64,000 nucleotides of DNA from Jiangella ureilytica (GCF_004348545.1 NZ_SMKL01000007.1:62001-126000); one strand, 5' to 3'; positions 8,342-16,817 are shown, counted from the stretch's first letter. Made by a program: numbers and translations. Notes: a model not told the origin generated them from the letters alone.

Positions 8342-9436
8342 ATGGCGACGGAGACAGGGCGGCACTCGTCGGAGGGGTCGCAGCGCGAGGCGCTGCCGCA
8401 TCCCGACGATGAGCGCAAGCCGGACAGCCCCACCCAGCTGACGAAGCCCTCGTGGCGGTACGTCGCCCGGCGCACCGTCCGCGAGTTCCTGCACGACGAG
8501 TGCCCGGACCTGGCGGCGGCGCTGACGTACTACGCCATGCTGTCGCTGTTCCCGGCGCTGGTCGCGCTGGCCTCGCTCCCCGCCCTCGTCGGCCAGGACA
8601 GCCAGCAGACCACCGACCGGCTGGTCCAGCTCGTCCAGGACATCGCGCCGTCGCTGGTCACGTCCGACATCGAGGGCCCGATCAATGAGCTCACCAATGC
8701 CCCGGGCGCCGGCGCAGCGCTGGTCATCGGTCTGCTGGCCGCGCTGTGGTCGGCGTCCGGCTATGTCGACGCGTTCGGCCGGGCGATGAACCGCATCTAC
8801 GACGTCGACGAGGGCCGGCCGTTCTGGAAGCTGCGCCCGCAGATGCTCGGCATCACGCTGCTGACGATGGTGCTGGTCATCGCCGCAGCGGTGATGCTGG
8901 TGGTCAGCGGGCCGGTGGCACAGGCCGTCGGCGACACCATCGGCCTCGGCAGCACCGCGGTGACGGTCTGGAACATCGCCAAGTGGCCGGCACTGCTGCT
9001 GGTCGTCGTGATGATCGTGGCGATCCTCTACTGGGGCACCCCGAACGTGCGCCAGCCGAAGTTCCGCTGGATCAGCGTGGGCGCCGTCCTGGCGATCCTC
9101 GCCTGGGGGCTGGGCTCGGCCGCGTTCGGCCTGTACGTGGCCAACTTCGGCGCCTACAACAAGACCTACGGCTCGCTGGCCGGTGTGATCGTCTTCCTGC
9201 TGTGGCTCTGGCTGACCAACCTGGCGCTGCTGTTCGGCGCCGAGTTCGACGCCGAGACCGAGCGGGCGCGGCAGCTGCAGGCCGGCATGCCGGCCGAGGA
9301 GTCCATCCAGCTGCCGCCGCGCGACACCCGGAAGATCGACAAGGACGCCGCGAAGCAGGCCCAGCTGGTCCGCCGTGGCCGCCGGTTGCGCCGGTCGCGC
9401 GGTGACAGCGCCGAGCTGCCCGAGGAACGCGGCTGA
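8342..9436 (+). CDS. YihY/BrkB family inner-membrane protein
   Basis: A 364-residue integral membrane protein with the YihY/BrkB core. A cytoplasmic N-terminus leads into HDECPDLAAALTYYAMLSLFPA (in two parts), then about six membrane helices including the conserved VWSASGY-like and YVANFGAYNKTYGSLAG segments. A charged C-tail of ~70 residues follows. The family was once called ribonuclease BN by mistake; its actual role is unresolved, and a transporter has been suggested. It starts 11 bases after the DUF3618 stop and is the last gene before a strong hairpin. Confidence 0.92.
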   Translation: MATETGRHSSEGSQREALPHPDDERKPDSPTQLTKPSWRYVARRTVREFLHDECPDLAAALTYYAMLSLFPALVALASLPALVGQDSQQTTDRLVQLVQDIAPSLVTSDIEGPINELTNAPGAGAALVIGLLAALWSASGYVDAFGRAMNRIYDVDEGRPFWKLRPQMLGITLLTMVLVIAAAVMLVVSGPVAQAVGDTIGLGSTAVTVWNIAKWPALLLVVVMIVAILYWGTPNVRQPKFRWISVGAVLAILAWGLGSAAFGLYVANFGAYNKTYGSLAGVIVFLLWLWLTNLALLFGAEFDAETERARQLQAGMPAEESIQLPPRDTRKIDKDAAKQAQLVRRGRRLRRSRGDSAELPEERG

Positions 9437-9445
9437 CCGACCTGT

Positions 9446-9507
9446 CCCCCGTGATCATCAGCGATCCCACCACTCCACGGTGGTGGGATCACTGATGGTC
9501 ACGGGGG
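9446..9507. terminator. Bidirectional hairpin terminator between convergent genes
   Basis: An inverted repeat with 28-base arms (9446-9473 and 9480-9507) and a 6-base loop. Only two positions are imperfect; one of them is a G-U wobble on either strand. It lies between the YihY gene and the convergent small gene at 9718. There is no T-tract, which is usual for high-GC actinobacterial terminators. Confidence 0.8.
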
Positions 9508-9517
9508 CTTCGGCGGG

Positions 9518-9718
9518 TCAGAGCACCCTCGCCCGGACGGTGCCGGCCCGGGTCTCGAGCCGGCGGGCCAGGCGGTCGAGCAGCCGGGCGGCTCGCCGCA
9601 GCCGGCGGCTGCGGCGGGCGCTGCGAGCGCTGCGGGCGACGCTGCTGGCGACGGCATCGCGCTGCAGCTCCTCGGCGCGGACTCGGTGCAGGGTGTCGGC
9701 ATAGGGCTCGTACGTCAT
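9518..9718 (-). CDS. Small basic hypothetical protein
   Basis: A 66-residue, very arginine-rich protein starting MTYEPYADTLHRVRAEEL and continuing as an Ala/Arg helix. AGGAGG lies 6 bases upstream of the ATG at 9718. The clear ribosome site and the position downstream of the DUF4097 gene on the same strand support it as real. It could bind nucleic acid or acidic lipid, but no family is recognised. Confidence 0.5.
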   Translation of the reverse strand: MTYEPYADTLHRVRAEELQRDAVASSVARSARSARRSRRLRRAARLLDRLARRLETRAGTVRARVL

Positions 9719-9752
9719 GGCGGCCTCCTCTCATCGGTGGCGCGTACAGGGC

Positions 9753-10598
9753 TCAGGTGGTGCGGTGCAGGCGGACGCCGCCGCTGACGGTGCTGACCGA
9801 GAGCAGCAGGGTGCGGTCGGAGTCGGCGGGGGCATCGGCGCGATCGAGGTCGGACCGGATGGGCCCGGAGACCGACGAGACGTCGAGGTGGGCGGCGGTG
9901 CCGGCGACGATGCCGACGGTGACGCCGCCGCTGGCGCTGCGGGCGCGCAGGTCGCCCTCGACGGCGCGGTGGACGGTGATGTCGCCGGATGCCGTCTTCA
10001 GCTCGATCCGCCCGTCGACGGTGTTGACCCGGATGTCGCCGGACGCGGCCGAGGCGCGGCCGTCGCGCAGCGGCTGCTCGATCTCGATGCCGCCGGACCC
10101 GGACTCGAGGTCGACGGTGCCGGTGGCGGACCCCACGCGGATGTCACCCGACCCGGTGCGGACGCTGGCGCCGGCGCACTCGTTGACGTAGGCGTCGCCA
10201 CTGCCGGTGGTCAGCCGCAGGTCGTCGCAGGTGTCGACGGCGATGTCGCCGGACCCGCACTTCCCGCTGACGGCGCCGAACCGGCCGTCGAGGCGGATGT
10301 CGCCGGAGCCGGCCTGGGCGTCGACGGTGCTGCCCGCCGGCACGGTGACGGCGATGTCGACGGAGTCGGAACGGCCGAGGAACGACGTGCTGCGCGGGAC
10401 CTCGATGCGCAGCGCGCCGGAGCGGAAGTCGACCAGGGTGCGCTGGGCGAGGTCGTCGCCGTCGTGCCCGGCCGGCCGCAGCTCGACGATGATCTCGGTG
10501 GTGTCGGCGGCGGTGACGACGACGTCGCCGGAGCGCTGCTCGACGGTGACGCCGATCGGGCCGTCGGCGGTGAACGTGTGCATGACGATGTCGGACAC
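9753..10598 (-). CDS. DUF4097 beta-solenoid repeat protein
   Basis: A 281-residue protein built almost wholly of short strand repeats, each carrying a Ser-Gly-Asp/Gly-Ile/Val turn. At least ten copies can be counted (for example GSGDIRLD, GSGDIAVD, ASGDITVH). This is the DUF4097/DUF4098 'adhesin-like' right-handed beta-solenoid. It lacks the signal peptide or membrane segment common in other members, so it looks cytoplasmic. The start is a GTG at 10598 preceded by GGGAG. It lies 50 bp downstream of a ribbon-helix-helix regulator in one operon. Its molecular role is unknown. Confidence 0.87.
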   Translation of the reverse strand: MSDIVMHTFTADGPIGVTVEQRSGDVVVTAADTTEIIVELRPAGHDGDDLAQRTLVDFRSGALRIEVPRSTSFLGRSDSVDIAVTVPAGSTVDAQAGSGDIRLDGRFGAVSGKCGSGDIAVDTCDDLRLTTGSGDAYVNECAGASVRTGSGDIRVGSATGTVDLESGSGGIEIEQPLRDGRASAASGDIRVNTVDGRIELKTASGDITVHRAVEGDLRARSASGGVTVGIVAGTAAHLDVSSVSGPIRSDLDRADAPADSDRTLLLSVSTVSGGVRLHRTT

Positions 10599-10648
10599 GG
10601 GAGTCTCCCTGGCGGATCGAACGGTCGGATGGTCGGCCGGCCCGCTGG

Positions 10649-11140
10649 TCAGCGGACCCAGCCGGAGAGGTTGCGGCCGACGCTGACGCGGGTCGACGAC
10701 CGGGCCGGCTCGAAGGTCTGCAGAACGGCCCGGATCAGCCAGGCGTTGACGGACATCCCCTCGGCGGCCGCGGCCTCCTCGACCCGGACCTTGAGCGTCT
10801 CGGGCAGCCGCAGCGAGACGCGCGAGGTGCCCTCGTCCTCGGGCGGGCTGGGCGGAACCGGCGGGACGGGCGGATGCGGTGGGCGGGGCGGAGCGGCGAC
10901 TGTCTCGGTGGCGACCATCTCGGGGTCGCCACCGCGCAGCCGTACCTCGACGACGATGTCGTCGAGTTGGTGGGTGATCTCGGCGGCCGCGTCGCCCAGA
11001 GCCTCCAGCAGCGTCAGCCGCAGCGAGGGCTCGACGGCGTACGACAGCCGCTCGGCCGCGTCGCGGACGTCGTCGGCGGCGGCCTGCCCGGCCGCGGCCA
11101 GCGAGCCGCGCAACGCTTCGACGTACTGGGTGAGCTCCAT
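10649..11140 (-). CDS. Ribbon-helix-helix (Arc/HicB-type) protein
   Basis: A 163-residue protein. The N-terminal helical half (~1-75) is followed by a proline-rich linker (PPRPPHPPVPPVPPSPPEDE) and a C-terminal ribbon-helix-helix DNA-binding domain (RVSLRLPETLKVRVEEAA, then GMSVNAWLIRAVLQTF). The RHH resembles the C-terminal domain of HicB antitoxins, but no HicA-like toxin gene is adjacent; the partner is DUF4097. An inverted repeat overlaps its own promoter and start codon, so it probably represses this operon. The ATG at 11140 coincides with the predicted transcription start. Confidence 0.87.
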   Translation of the reverse strand: MELTQYVEALRGSLAAAGQAAADDVRDAAERLSYAVEPSLRLTLLEALGDAAAEITHQLDDIVVEVRLRGGDPEMVATETVAAPPRPPHPPVPPVPPSPPEDEGTSRVSLRLPETLKVRVEEAAAAEGMSVNAWLIRAVLQTFEPARSSTRVSVGRNLSGWVR

Positions 11141-11175
11141 GACGCCATCATGGCGTCAGTATGGCGTCACGTCAA
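11140..11175 (-). promoter_or_regulatory. Promoter with palindromic RHH operator
   Basis: On the minus strand TTGACG (11175-11170) and CATGAT (11152-11147) are spaced by 17 bases, which puts transcription initiation at the ATG (11140), a leaderless mRNA. A palindrome with exact 9-base arms, TGACGCCAT-C-ATGGCGTCA (11140-11158), covers the -10 box and start codon. A third half-site, ATGGCGTCA (11161-11169), sits in the spacer. Repeated half-sites are typical of cooperative ribbon-helix-helix binding. Binding is inferred. Confidence 0.72.
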
Positions 11176-11388
11176 GCGCCATGCTGGCGCAGCACTGACG
11201 CCGCGCTGGCGGCGATGGCGCCATGAGTCCTGTGACCAGGTCAGCGCCTCTGCGGGAGCGGCTGTGCCATGAGTGCCTCGACGCACCACGACGCAGGCGG
11301 CGCGCAGATTGCTCACGCGCAAAGGCCGGCCACACCAACCCGGCGGGCGGTGGCGACACGGTGACGTCAGGACGACGCCACGACAGCG

Positions 11389-13548
11389 TCAGGCGCCGCG
11401 CTTCACCGAGGCGAGGAGGAGCTGGGCGACGTCGAGGACGTCGACGTCGTGGCCGCGGCCGGTGGCTTGGGCCTCCGTGAGGCCGTCGGAGAGCATGACG
11501 TGGCAGAACGGGCAGCCCACCGCGATGGCCTGGGCGCCGGTGTCGAGGGCCTCGGTGGTGCGGGTGGTGTTGATGCGGGTGCCGATGCGTTCTTCCATCC
11601 ACATGCGCGCGCCGCCGGCGCCGCAGCAGAACGAGGTCTCGGAGTTGCGGGGCATCTCCCGCAGCTCGACCCCGGGGAGGGAAGCGACGAGCTCGCGGGG
11701 CGGGGTGTAGACCTGGTTGTGCCGGCCGAGGTAGCAGGGGTCGTGGTAGGTGACCGGGCGCCCGGCGACGGTCTCGGGGTCGGTGGGGGCGACCGGGGTG
11801 AGCCGGCCGTCGCGGACCAGGCGGTTGAGCAGCTGGGTGTGGTGCACCACCTCCAGCTCCAGGCCGAGCTGGGCGTACTCGTTCTTGATGGTGTTGAAGC
11901 AGTGCGCGCAGGACGACACCACCCGCACCGCTTTGGACTCGCGCAGCACGTCGATGTTCTGCGCGGCCAGCTGCTGGTAGAGGAACTCGTTGCCCGACCG
12001 CCGGGCGGGGTCGCCGGTGCAGGTCTCGCCGTCGCCGAGCACGGCGAAGGACACCCCGGCGGTATGCAGCAGCTCGGCGACGGCCTGGGTGGTCTTCTTG
12101 GCCCGGTCCTCGAACGCGCCCGCGCATCCGACCCAGAACAACCACTCCACCTCGGACAGGTCCTGGACCTCGACGCCGACGCGCTGCACCGGGAACGACA
12201 GGTCCGTGGCCCAGTCCATCCGCTTGGAGGCGTTGACGCCCCACGGGTTGCCGGCCTTCTCCAGGTTCTTGAACAACCCGTTCAACTCCGACGGGAACTC
12301 CGACTCGATCAGGGTCTGGTAGCGGCGCAGGTCCAGGATGTGGTCGACGTGCTCGATGTCGACCGGGCACTGGTCCACACACGCCCCGCAGGTGGTGCAC
12401 GACCACAACACGTCCGGGTCGATGACCCCGCCGCCCGACGGACGCGCCGGGTCGCCCTCGGTCGGGCCGACCAGCGGCCGGCCGGCCTCCGCGACGGCGT
12501 CGGCCGGCGCGGCCTCGGCGTCCAGCAGGTAGGGGGCCTTCGCGTAGGCGTGATCGCGCAGGCTCAGCACGAACAGCTTCGGCGACAGCGGCTTGTCGGT
12601 GTTCCACGCCGGGCACTGCGACTGACACCGCCCGCACTCGGTGCAGGTGGAGAAGTCGAGCAGCCCCTTCCAGGAGAAGTCCTCGACCTTCCCCACCCCC
12701 AGCGAGGCGTCCTCGTCCAGGTCGTCGAGCGCCTCGAGATCGACCGGCTCGCCGTTCACGGTCAACGGCTTCGCCGCGCCCAGCGCCGGGCCGCCGTCGG
12801 ACTCGCGCTTGAACCAGATGTTCACGAACGCCAGCCCGCGATGCCACGCCACACCCATGGTCAGGTTCCACGCGATCACGGTGAAGAACGCCCACGACAC
12901 GATGATCTTCACTGCCGCGACCACGTGGACGGCGAGCTCGACGTCACCGGTGCCGACACCGTCGAACAGCGAGCCGACGAACGCCGTCAACGGGAAATGC
13001 ACCACCTCGCCGTCGCCGAAGAGGCGGTACTCCAGCCCGCGCAGCACCAGGATGCTCGCCGCGATGGCGGCGATGGTGAGCTCCACGTAGTAGGCCTGCC
13101 AGAACGCCGACCCGAAGAACCGCGACCTGCGCCCCAGAGCGCGCGGATGCTCACGCTGGCGCACCACCGTCAACACCACGATCCCGAGCAGCGTCGTCCA
13201 CGCGATCAGCTCGGTGAACCACTCGAACGGAACCCAGTGCCCGATCAGCGGCAACGCGAAGTACGCGTCGAACAACTGCCCGTACGCCGTCACCAACGTG
13301 AAGAACAACGCGAAGAACCCGACCATCACGAACCAGTGCGCCACCGCCACCACCGGCCGCTTCGCCATCTTCGTGTGGCCCAGGAACTCACGCACCAAGG
13401 TCCGCGTCCGCCCCCACGGGTTCTCCCGCCGCCCCGGCGCCGGTCCGCCCAGCCGGACCACCCGCAGCATTCGCACCACCGCGTCGGTGAACACCACCAA
13501 CGCCAACACCGTCACCCCAAGAGCGGCGACTACCGCGACGTACTGCAT
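11389..13548 (-). CDS. etfD: EtfD-like membrane Fe-S reductase (ETF:menaquinone oxidoreductase)
   Basis: A 719-residue protein. The N-terminal membrane half (five helices, ~5-25, 65-90, 110-130, 155-172, 205-230, nitrate-reductase gamma-like) is followed by a ferredoxin-type domain with two Cys clusters (C302-x2-C-x2-C-x3-C and CTTCGACVDQCP near 400). Two CCG heterodisulfide-reductase-like domains close the protein (VGCAGAFEDRAKK; SFCCGAGGARMWMEERIG). This matches mycobacterial EtfD (Rv0338c type), which passes electrons from acyl-CoA dehydrogenases via electron-transfer flavoprotein to menaquinone. AGGAGG lies 10 bases before the ATG. etfAB are not in the window. It is shorter than the mycobacterial protein, so the assignment is by architecture. 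Confidence 0.82.
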   Translation of the reverse strand: MQYVAVVAALGVTVLALVVFTDAVVRMLRVVRLGGPAPGRRENPWGRTRTLVREFLGHTKMAKRPVVAVAHWFVMVGFFALFFTLVTAYGQLFDAYFALPLIGHWVPFEWFTELIAWTTLLGIVVLTVVRQREHPRALGRRSRFFGSAFWQAYYVELTIAAIAASILVLRGLEYRLFGDGEVVHFPLTAFVGSLFDGVGTGDVELAVHVVAAVKIIVSWAFFTVIAWNLTMGVAWHRGLAFVNIWFKRESDGGPALGAAKPLTVNGEPVDLEALDDLDEDASLGVGKVEDFSWKGLLDFSTCTECGRCQSQCPAWNTDKPLSPKLFVLSLRDHAYAKAPYLLDAEAAPADAVAEAGRPLVGPTEGDPARPSGGGVIDPDVLWSCTTCGACVDQCPVDIEHVDHILDLRRYQTLIESEFPSELNGLFKNLEKAGNPWGVNASKRMDWATDLSFPVQRVGVEVQDLSEVEWLFWVGCAGAFEDRAKKTTQAVAELLHTAGVSFAVLGDGETCTGDPARRSGNEFLYQQLAAQNIDVLRESKAVRVVSSCAHCFNTIKNEYAQLGLELEVVHHTQLLNRLVRDGRLTPVAPTDPETVAGRPVTYHDPCYLGRHNQVYTPPRELVASLPGVELREMPRNSETSFCCGAGGARMWMEERIGTRINTTRTTEALDTGAQAIAVGCPFCHVMLSDGLTEAQATGRGHDVDVLDVAQLLLASVKRGA

Positions 13549-13593
13549 GCGGGCTCGGCCTCCTCGCCGGTCGAACAGGTCTCGCGGTTCATA

Positions 13594-13607
13594 TTACCCG
13601 TGAGTAA
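13594..13607. promoter_or_regulatory. Candidate operator upstream of etfD
   Basis: An imperfect palindrome, TTACCCGTGAGTAA (10 of 14 positions symmetric), sits next to a TAATAT -10-like hexamer for the minus strand (13596-13591), about 45 bases upstream of etfD. It resembles the TTACT-N4-AGTAA type of site used by TetR-family lipid-catabolism repressors. Function is inferred. Confidence 0.4.
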
Positions 13608-13610
13608 CCA

Positions 13611-14195
13611 CTAGGCACTCTCGACGTGTGTCCGGTGGAAGTTCAGATAGGAGCGGCTCGGCGTGGGGCCGCGCTGGCCCTGGTAGCGGGAGCCGTGCCG
13701 CTGCGAGCCGTAGGGGTCCTCGGCCGGCGAGCTGAGCGCGAAGAAGCACAGCTGGCCGATCTTCATGCCCGGCCAGAGCTTGATCGGCAGCGTGGCGACG
13801 TTGGACAGCTCGAGCGTGACGTGGCCGGTGAACCCCGGGTCGATGAACCCGGCGGTCGAGTGCGTCAGCAGCCCCAGCCGGCCGAGGCTGGACTTGCCCT
13901 CGAGCCGCGCCGCGACGTCGTCGCCCAGGGTCACCGTCTCGTAGGTCGAGGCCAGCACGAACTCCCCGGGGTGCAGCACGAACGGCTCACCGCCGTGCGG
14001 CTCGACCAAGCGGGTGAGGTCGGGCTGCTCCTCGGCCGGGTCGATGTGCGGGTACCGGTGGTTCTCGAACACGCGGAAGTACCGGTCGAGGCGGACGTCG
14101 ATGCTCGACGGTTGGATCATCTCCGGGTCGAACGGGTCGAGCGCGACGCGCTTCGACTCGACGGCAGCCCGGATGTCGCGGTCGGAGAGCAGCAT
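13611..14195 (-). CDS. dcd: dCTP deaminase
   Basis: A 194-residue trimeric enzyme of the dCTP deaminase/dUTPase superfamily. It starts [17 protein letters not shown], with [17 protein letters not shown], the catalytic-region [23 protein letters not shown] (in two parts) and the C-terminal lid containing [16 protein letters not shown]. Actinobacterial members such as that of M. tuberculosis both deaminate and dephosphorylate, giving dUMP directly; this sequence fits that group. It is monocistronic or read through toward etfD, whose promoter region begins just after its stop. Confidence 0.95.
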   Translation of the reverse strand: MLLSDRDIRAAVESKRVALDPFDPEMIQPSSIDVRLDRYFRVFENHRYPHIDPAEEQPDLTRLVEPHGGEPFVLHPGEFVLASTYETVTLGDDVAARLEGKSSLGRLGLLTHSTAGFIDPGFTGHVTLELSNVATLPIKLWPGMKIGQLCFFALSSPAEDPYGSQRHGSRYQGQRGPTPSRSYLNFHRTHVESA

Positions 14196-14217
14196 GTGGG
14201 GACACTACCGAACGTGC

Positions 14218-14856
14218 TCAGCCGTCCGGGGGCTGACGGCGGTAGGCCAGCGGCGCGCGCCAGCCGTAGCGGACCGCGAGCGCCCGCAGCGCGAACGTCA
14301 GCACGCTCGCGCCGACCCCCGTCCACACCGACAGCGCGTCGAGGCGCCACAGCAGCGCCGTCACCGTCGCGCCGACCACCGCGGGCAGCGCATAGATGTC
14401 GTCGTAGCGGAACAGCGACGGCACCTCGCGCGCCACGACGTCGCGCAGCAGGCCGCCACCGACCGCGGACGTCACACCCAGCAGCACGGCCGACACCGCC
14501 GGCACGTCCGCGGCCAGCGCCTTCACCGTCCCCGTCACGCAGAACAGCCCGAGCCCGGCGGCGTCGACCAGCAGCAGCGTGCGCCGGAACCGCGGCACGT
14601 GCGGGTAGTACAGGTAGACGACGGCGACGCCGAGCACCACGGGCACCAGGTACACCGGGTGCTCGAACACCGCCGGCCGCACGTTGATGATGACGTCGCG
14701 GACCACCCCGCCGCCCAGGCCGGTCAGCCCGGCGAGCAGGGTGCTCGCGACGATGTCGAACCCCTTGCGCGCCGCCAGCAGCGCGCCCGTGACCGCGAAG
14801 AAGAACACTCCGACGAGGTCCAGCACGAGCTGGGTCCGTTCCGGGAAGATCTCCAC
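14218..14856 (-). CDS. TRIC / UPF0126 membrane channel family protein
   Basis: A 212-residue protein with seven predicted membrane helices arranged as two three-helix repeats. Each repeat carries the glycine-rich kinked motif (GLTGLGGGVVRDVI and GVTSAVGGGLLRDVV). This is the prokaryotic trimeric-intracellular-cation-channel family, formerly UPF0126, whose members conduct monovalent cations. The first codon is a GTG at 14856 (protein MEIFPERTQLVLDL). It lies 22 bases upstream of dcd on the same strand. Confidence 0.9.
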   Translation of the reverse strand: MEIFPERTQLVLDLVGVFFFAVTGALLAARKGFDIVASTLLAGLTGLGGGVVRDVIINVRPAVFEHPVYLVPVVLGVAVVYLYYPHVPRFRRTLLLVDAAGLGLFCVTGTVKALAADVPAVSAVLLGVTSAVGGGLLRDVVAREVPSLFRYDDIYALPAVVGATVTALLWRLDALSVWTGVGASVLTFALRALAVRYGWRAPLAYRRQPPDG

Positions 14857-14883
14857 CGGACCAGCATCGGGCCTCTCCTGCCG

Positions 14884-16128
14884 TCAACCGCTGCGCAACG
14901 CGGTGATCGGCTCGACGGCAGACGCCCGCCAGGCCGGATAGGCCCCCGCGACCAGCCCGATCGCCCCGCCGAGCAATGGCGCCACCAGTGCCAGCCGGAT
15001 GTCCAGCAGCGGCGTCCAGTCGCGCACGACCGACACCCCCACCGTCGCCAGCACCCCGATGGTCGACCCGATCAGCCCGCCGAGGAACCCGACGATCCCG
15101 CTCTCGACCAGGAACTGCCCGGCCACGTGCACCCGGCCGGCGCCGACCGCCCGCCGCAGCCCGATCTCGGAGATCCGCTCCAGCACCGACAGCAGCGTCA
15201 CGTTCGCGATGCCCAGCCCGCCGACCAGCAGCGACAGCCCGCCGAGCGCCAGGAACAGCCCGTTGACGTCGGCTGACACGTTGTCGCGCAACGATCCCGG
15301 CCGCGGCGGCGCGGACACGTCGAGCAGGTCCGGGTTGTTGGGGTCGACGGCGATCGGCGCCTGCCGGCCGATCAGCTGGGCCGCACCGAGCTCCGTCCGC
15401 ACCTCCAGCACCTCGGGCGCCTCCAGCCCGTACAGGTCCCGGGCCGTGGTCATCGGCATGATCACGGAGTCCTGCAGCTCCGACCGGTAGTCGACGGCGT
15501 CCAGGATCCCGATGACGGTGAACGCGCGGTCGCCGATGAAGATGGACGGCTGCGAGTCGACCCGGTTGATGCCCAGCCGGTCGGCGGCGTACCGGCCGAG
15601 CACGACGACGGCGTCGCCGCGCGAGTCGTGCCCCTCGTCGAAGAATCGGCCGCCGGACACCTGCGCACCCAGCGCCTCGAACAGCCCCGCCGAGGCCGCC
15701 GCCACCGGCACCGTCTGCTCCTGCGTCCCGTACGGCACGCCGCGCACCGCGTCGCCCCCGATGTCGACGGTCGCGAACGTGCCCGCCGACTCCACCCCGG
15801 CCAGCCGCTCCAGCCGGGCCGGCGCGTCCCACGGCAGCTGGGTCAGCGCGACCTGGCCGTCCGGGCCGTCGGTCTCCCCCGGTTCGACGGTGACCCGGGT
15901 CGCGGCGACCGCGTCGAACCGGTCGGAGATCTGCCCGGCCGCCGTCTGCCCGAGCCCGATCGTGGCCACCAGCGCGGCGATGCCCAGCACCGTCCCCAGC
16001 GTGGTCAGCGCCAGCCGCGACGGCCGCGCGGCCACCCCGGCGAGGGCCTCACCGGTCAGGTCGCGCAGCGTCATCCGGCGACCGCGACGGGTCACCCGCT
16101 GCCGCCCGCCCGCGCGCAGACGCCTCAC
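14884..16128 (-). CDS. MacB-type ABC transporter permease
   Basis: A permease of ~414 residues with the MacB/FtsX plan. One N-terminal membrane helix (RLALTTLGTVLGIAALVATIG) is followed by a ~220-residue extracytoplasmic MacB_PCD domain and three C-terminal helices with the FtsX core (ANVTLLSVLERISEIGLRRA). It works with the upstream ATPase and adaptor as a non-canonical ABC pump that drives an extracytoplasmic partner rather than classic import. The GTG at 16128 overlaps the ATPase stop (GTGA); an internal ATG at 16074 (MTLRDLTGEA) is an alternative start. It is the last gene of a four-gene operon. Confidence 0.9.
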   Translation of the reverse strand: MRRLRAGGRQRVTRRGRRMTLRDLTGEALAGVAARPSRLALTTLGTVLGIAALVATIGLGQTAAGQISDRFDAVAATRVTVEPGETDGPDGQVALTQLPWDAPARLERLAGVESAGTFATVDIGGDAVRGVPYGTQEQTVPVAAASAGLFEALGAQVSGGRFFDEGHDSRGDAVVVLGRYAADRLGINRVDSQPSIFIGDRAFTVIGILDAVDYRSELQDSVIMPMTTARDLYGLEAPEVLEVRTELGAAQLIGRQAPIAVDPNNPDLLDVSAPPRPGSLRDNVSADVNGLFLALGGLSLLVGGLGIANVTLLSVLERISEIGLRRAVGAGRVHVAGQFLVESGIVGFLGGLIGSTIGVLATVGVSVVRDWTPLLDIRLALVAPLLGGAIGLVAGAYPAWRASAVEPITALRSG

Positions 16129-16817
16129 GCGACCACGCCCGCGGCCGCGACGTCGGACATCACGCCGTCGACGATGCGCACCCGCCGCTGCGCCCGCGCG
16201 CTCACGCCGTCGTCGTGGGTGATGACGGCCAGCGTGAGGCCATCGGCGTGCAGCTCGTCGAAGAGGTCGAGCACCGACGCCGCGTTGCCGGAGTCGAGGT
16301 TGCCGGTCGGCTCGTCGGCCAGCAGCAGGCTCGGCTGCGCCACCAGTGCGCGCGCGATGGCGACCCGCTGCCGCTCGCCGCCGGACAGCGTGATCGGGTC
16401 GAAGTCCAGCCGGTGCCCCAGCCCCACCCGCTCCAGCGTGGCCCGGGCGCGCGCCGTCCGCTCCTTCCGCGGGACCCGCAGGTAGATCATCGCCAGCTCG
16501 ACGTTCTCGAGGACGCTGCGGTGCGGCAGCAGGTGGAAGGCCTGGAACACGAAGCCGATCCGCTCGCCACGGACCCGGGTGCGCCGCCGCTCGGTCAGCG
16601 TGCTGACGTCGACGCCGTCGAGCCGGTAGGTCCCGCGCGACGGCCGGTCCAGCAGCCCGAGCAGGTGCAGCAGCGTCGACTTGCCCGACCCCGACGGCCC
16701 GATGATCGACAGGTACTCCCCCTCGGCGATGGTGAGGTCGACGTCGCGGACCGCCTCGACGCGCGGCGGCCCGGGGAACGCCCGGCCGACGCCGGTCATC
16801 TCAACCACCGGAGGCAT
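16125..16817 (-). CDS. MacB/LolD-type ABC transporter ATP-binding protein
   Basis: A 230-residue ATPase with Walker A GPSGSGKSTLL, the Q-loop region (FVFQAFHLLPHRSV), signature LSGGERQRVAIARAL, Walker B LLADEPTGNLD and switch His in VITHD. The LLPHRSVLENV and EPTGNLD variants mark the MacB/LolD/FtsE class. ATG at 16817 is preferred because GGAGG lies 8 bases upstream; a GTG at 16826 would add three residues. It overlaps the adaptor gene by 17 bases and the permease gene by four, so the set is translationally coupled. Confidence 0.93.
   Translation of the reverse strand: MPPVVEMTGVGRAFPGPPRVEAVRDVDLTIAEGEYLSIIGPSGSGKSTLLHLLGLLDRPSRGTYRLDGVDVSTLTERRRTRVRGERIGFVFQAFHLLPHRSVLENVELAMIYLRVPRKERTARARATLERVGLGHRLDFDPITLSGGERQRVAIARALVAQPSLLLADEPTGNLDSGNAASVLDLFDELHADGLTLAVITHDDGVSARAQRRVRIVDGVMSDVAAAGVVA

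Noticed and set aside
9753-11140. HicAB-type toxin-antitoxin system
   Set aside because: The HicB-like RHH has no HicA partner, and DUF4097 proteins are not toxins as far as known.
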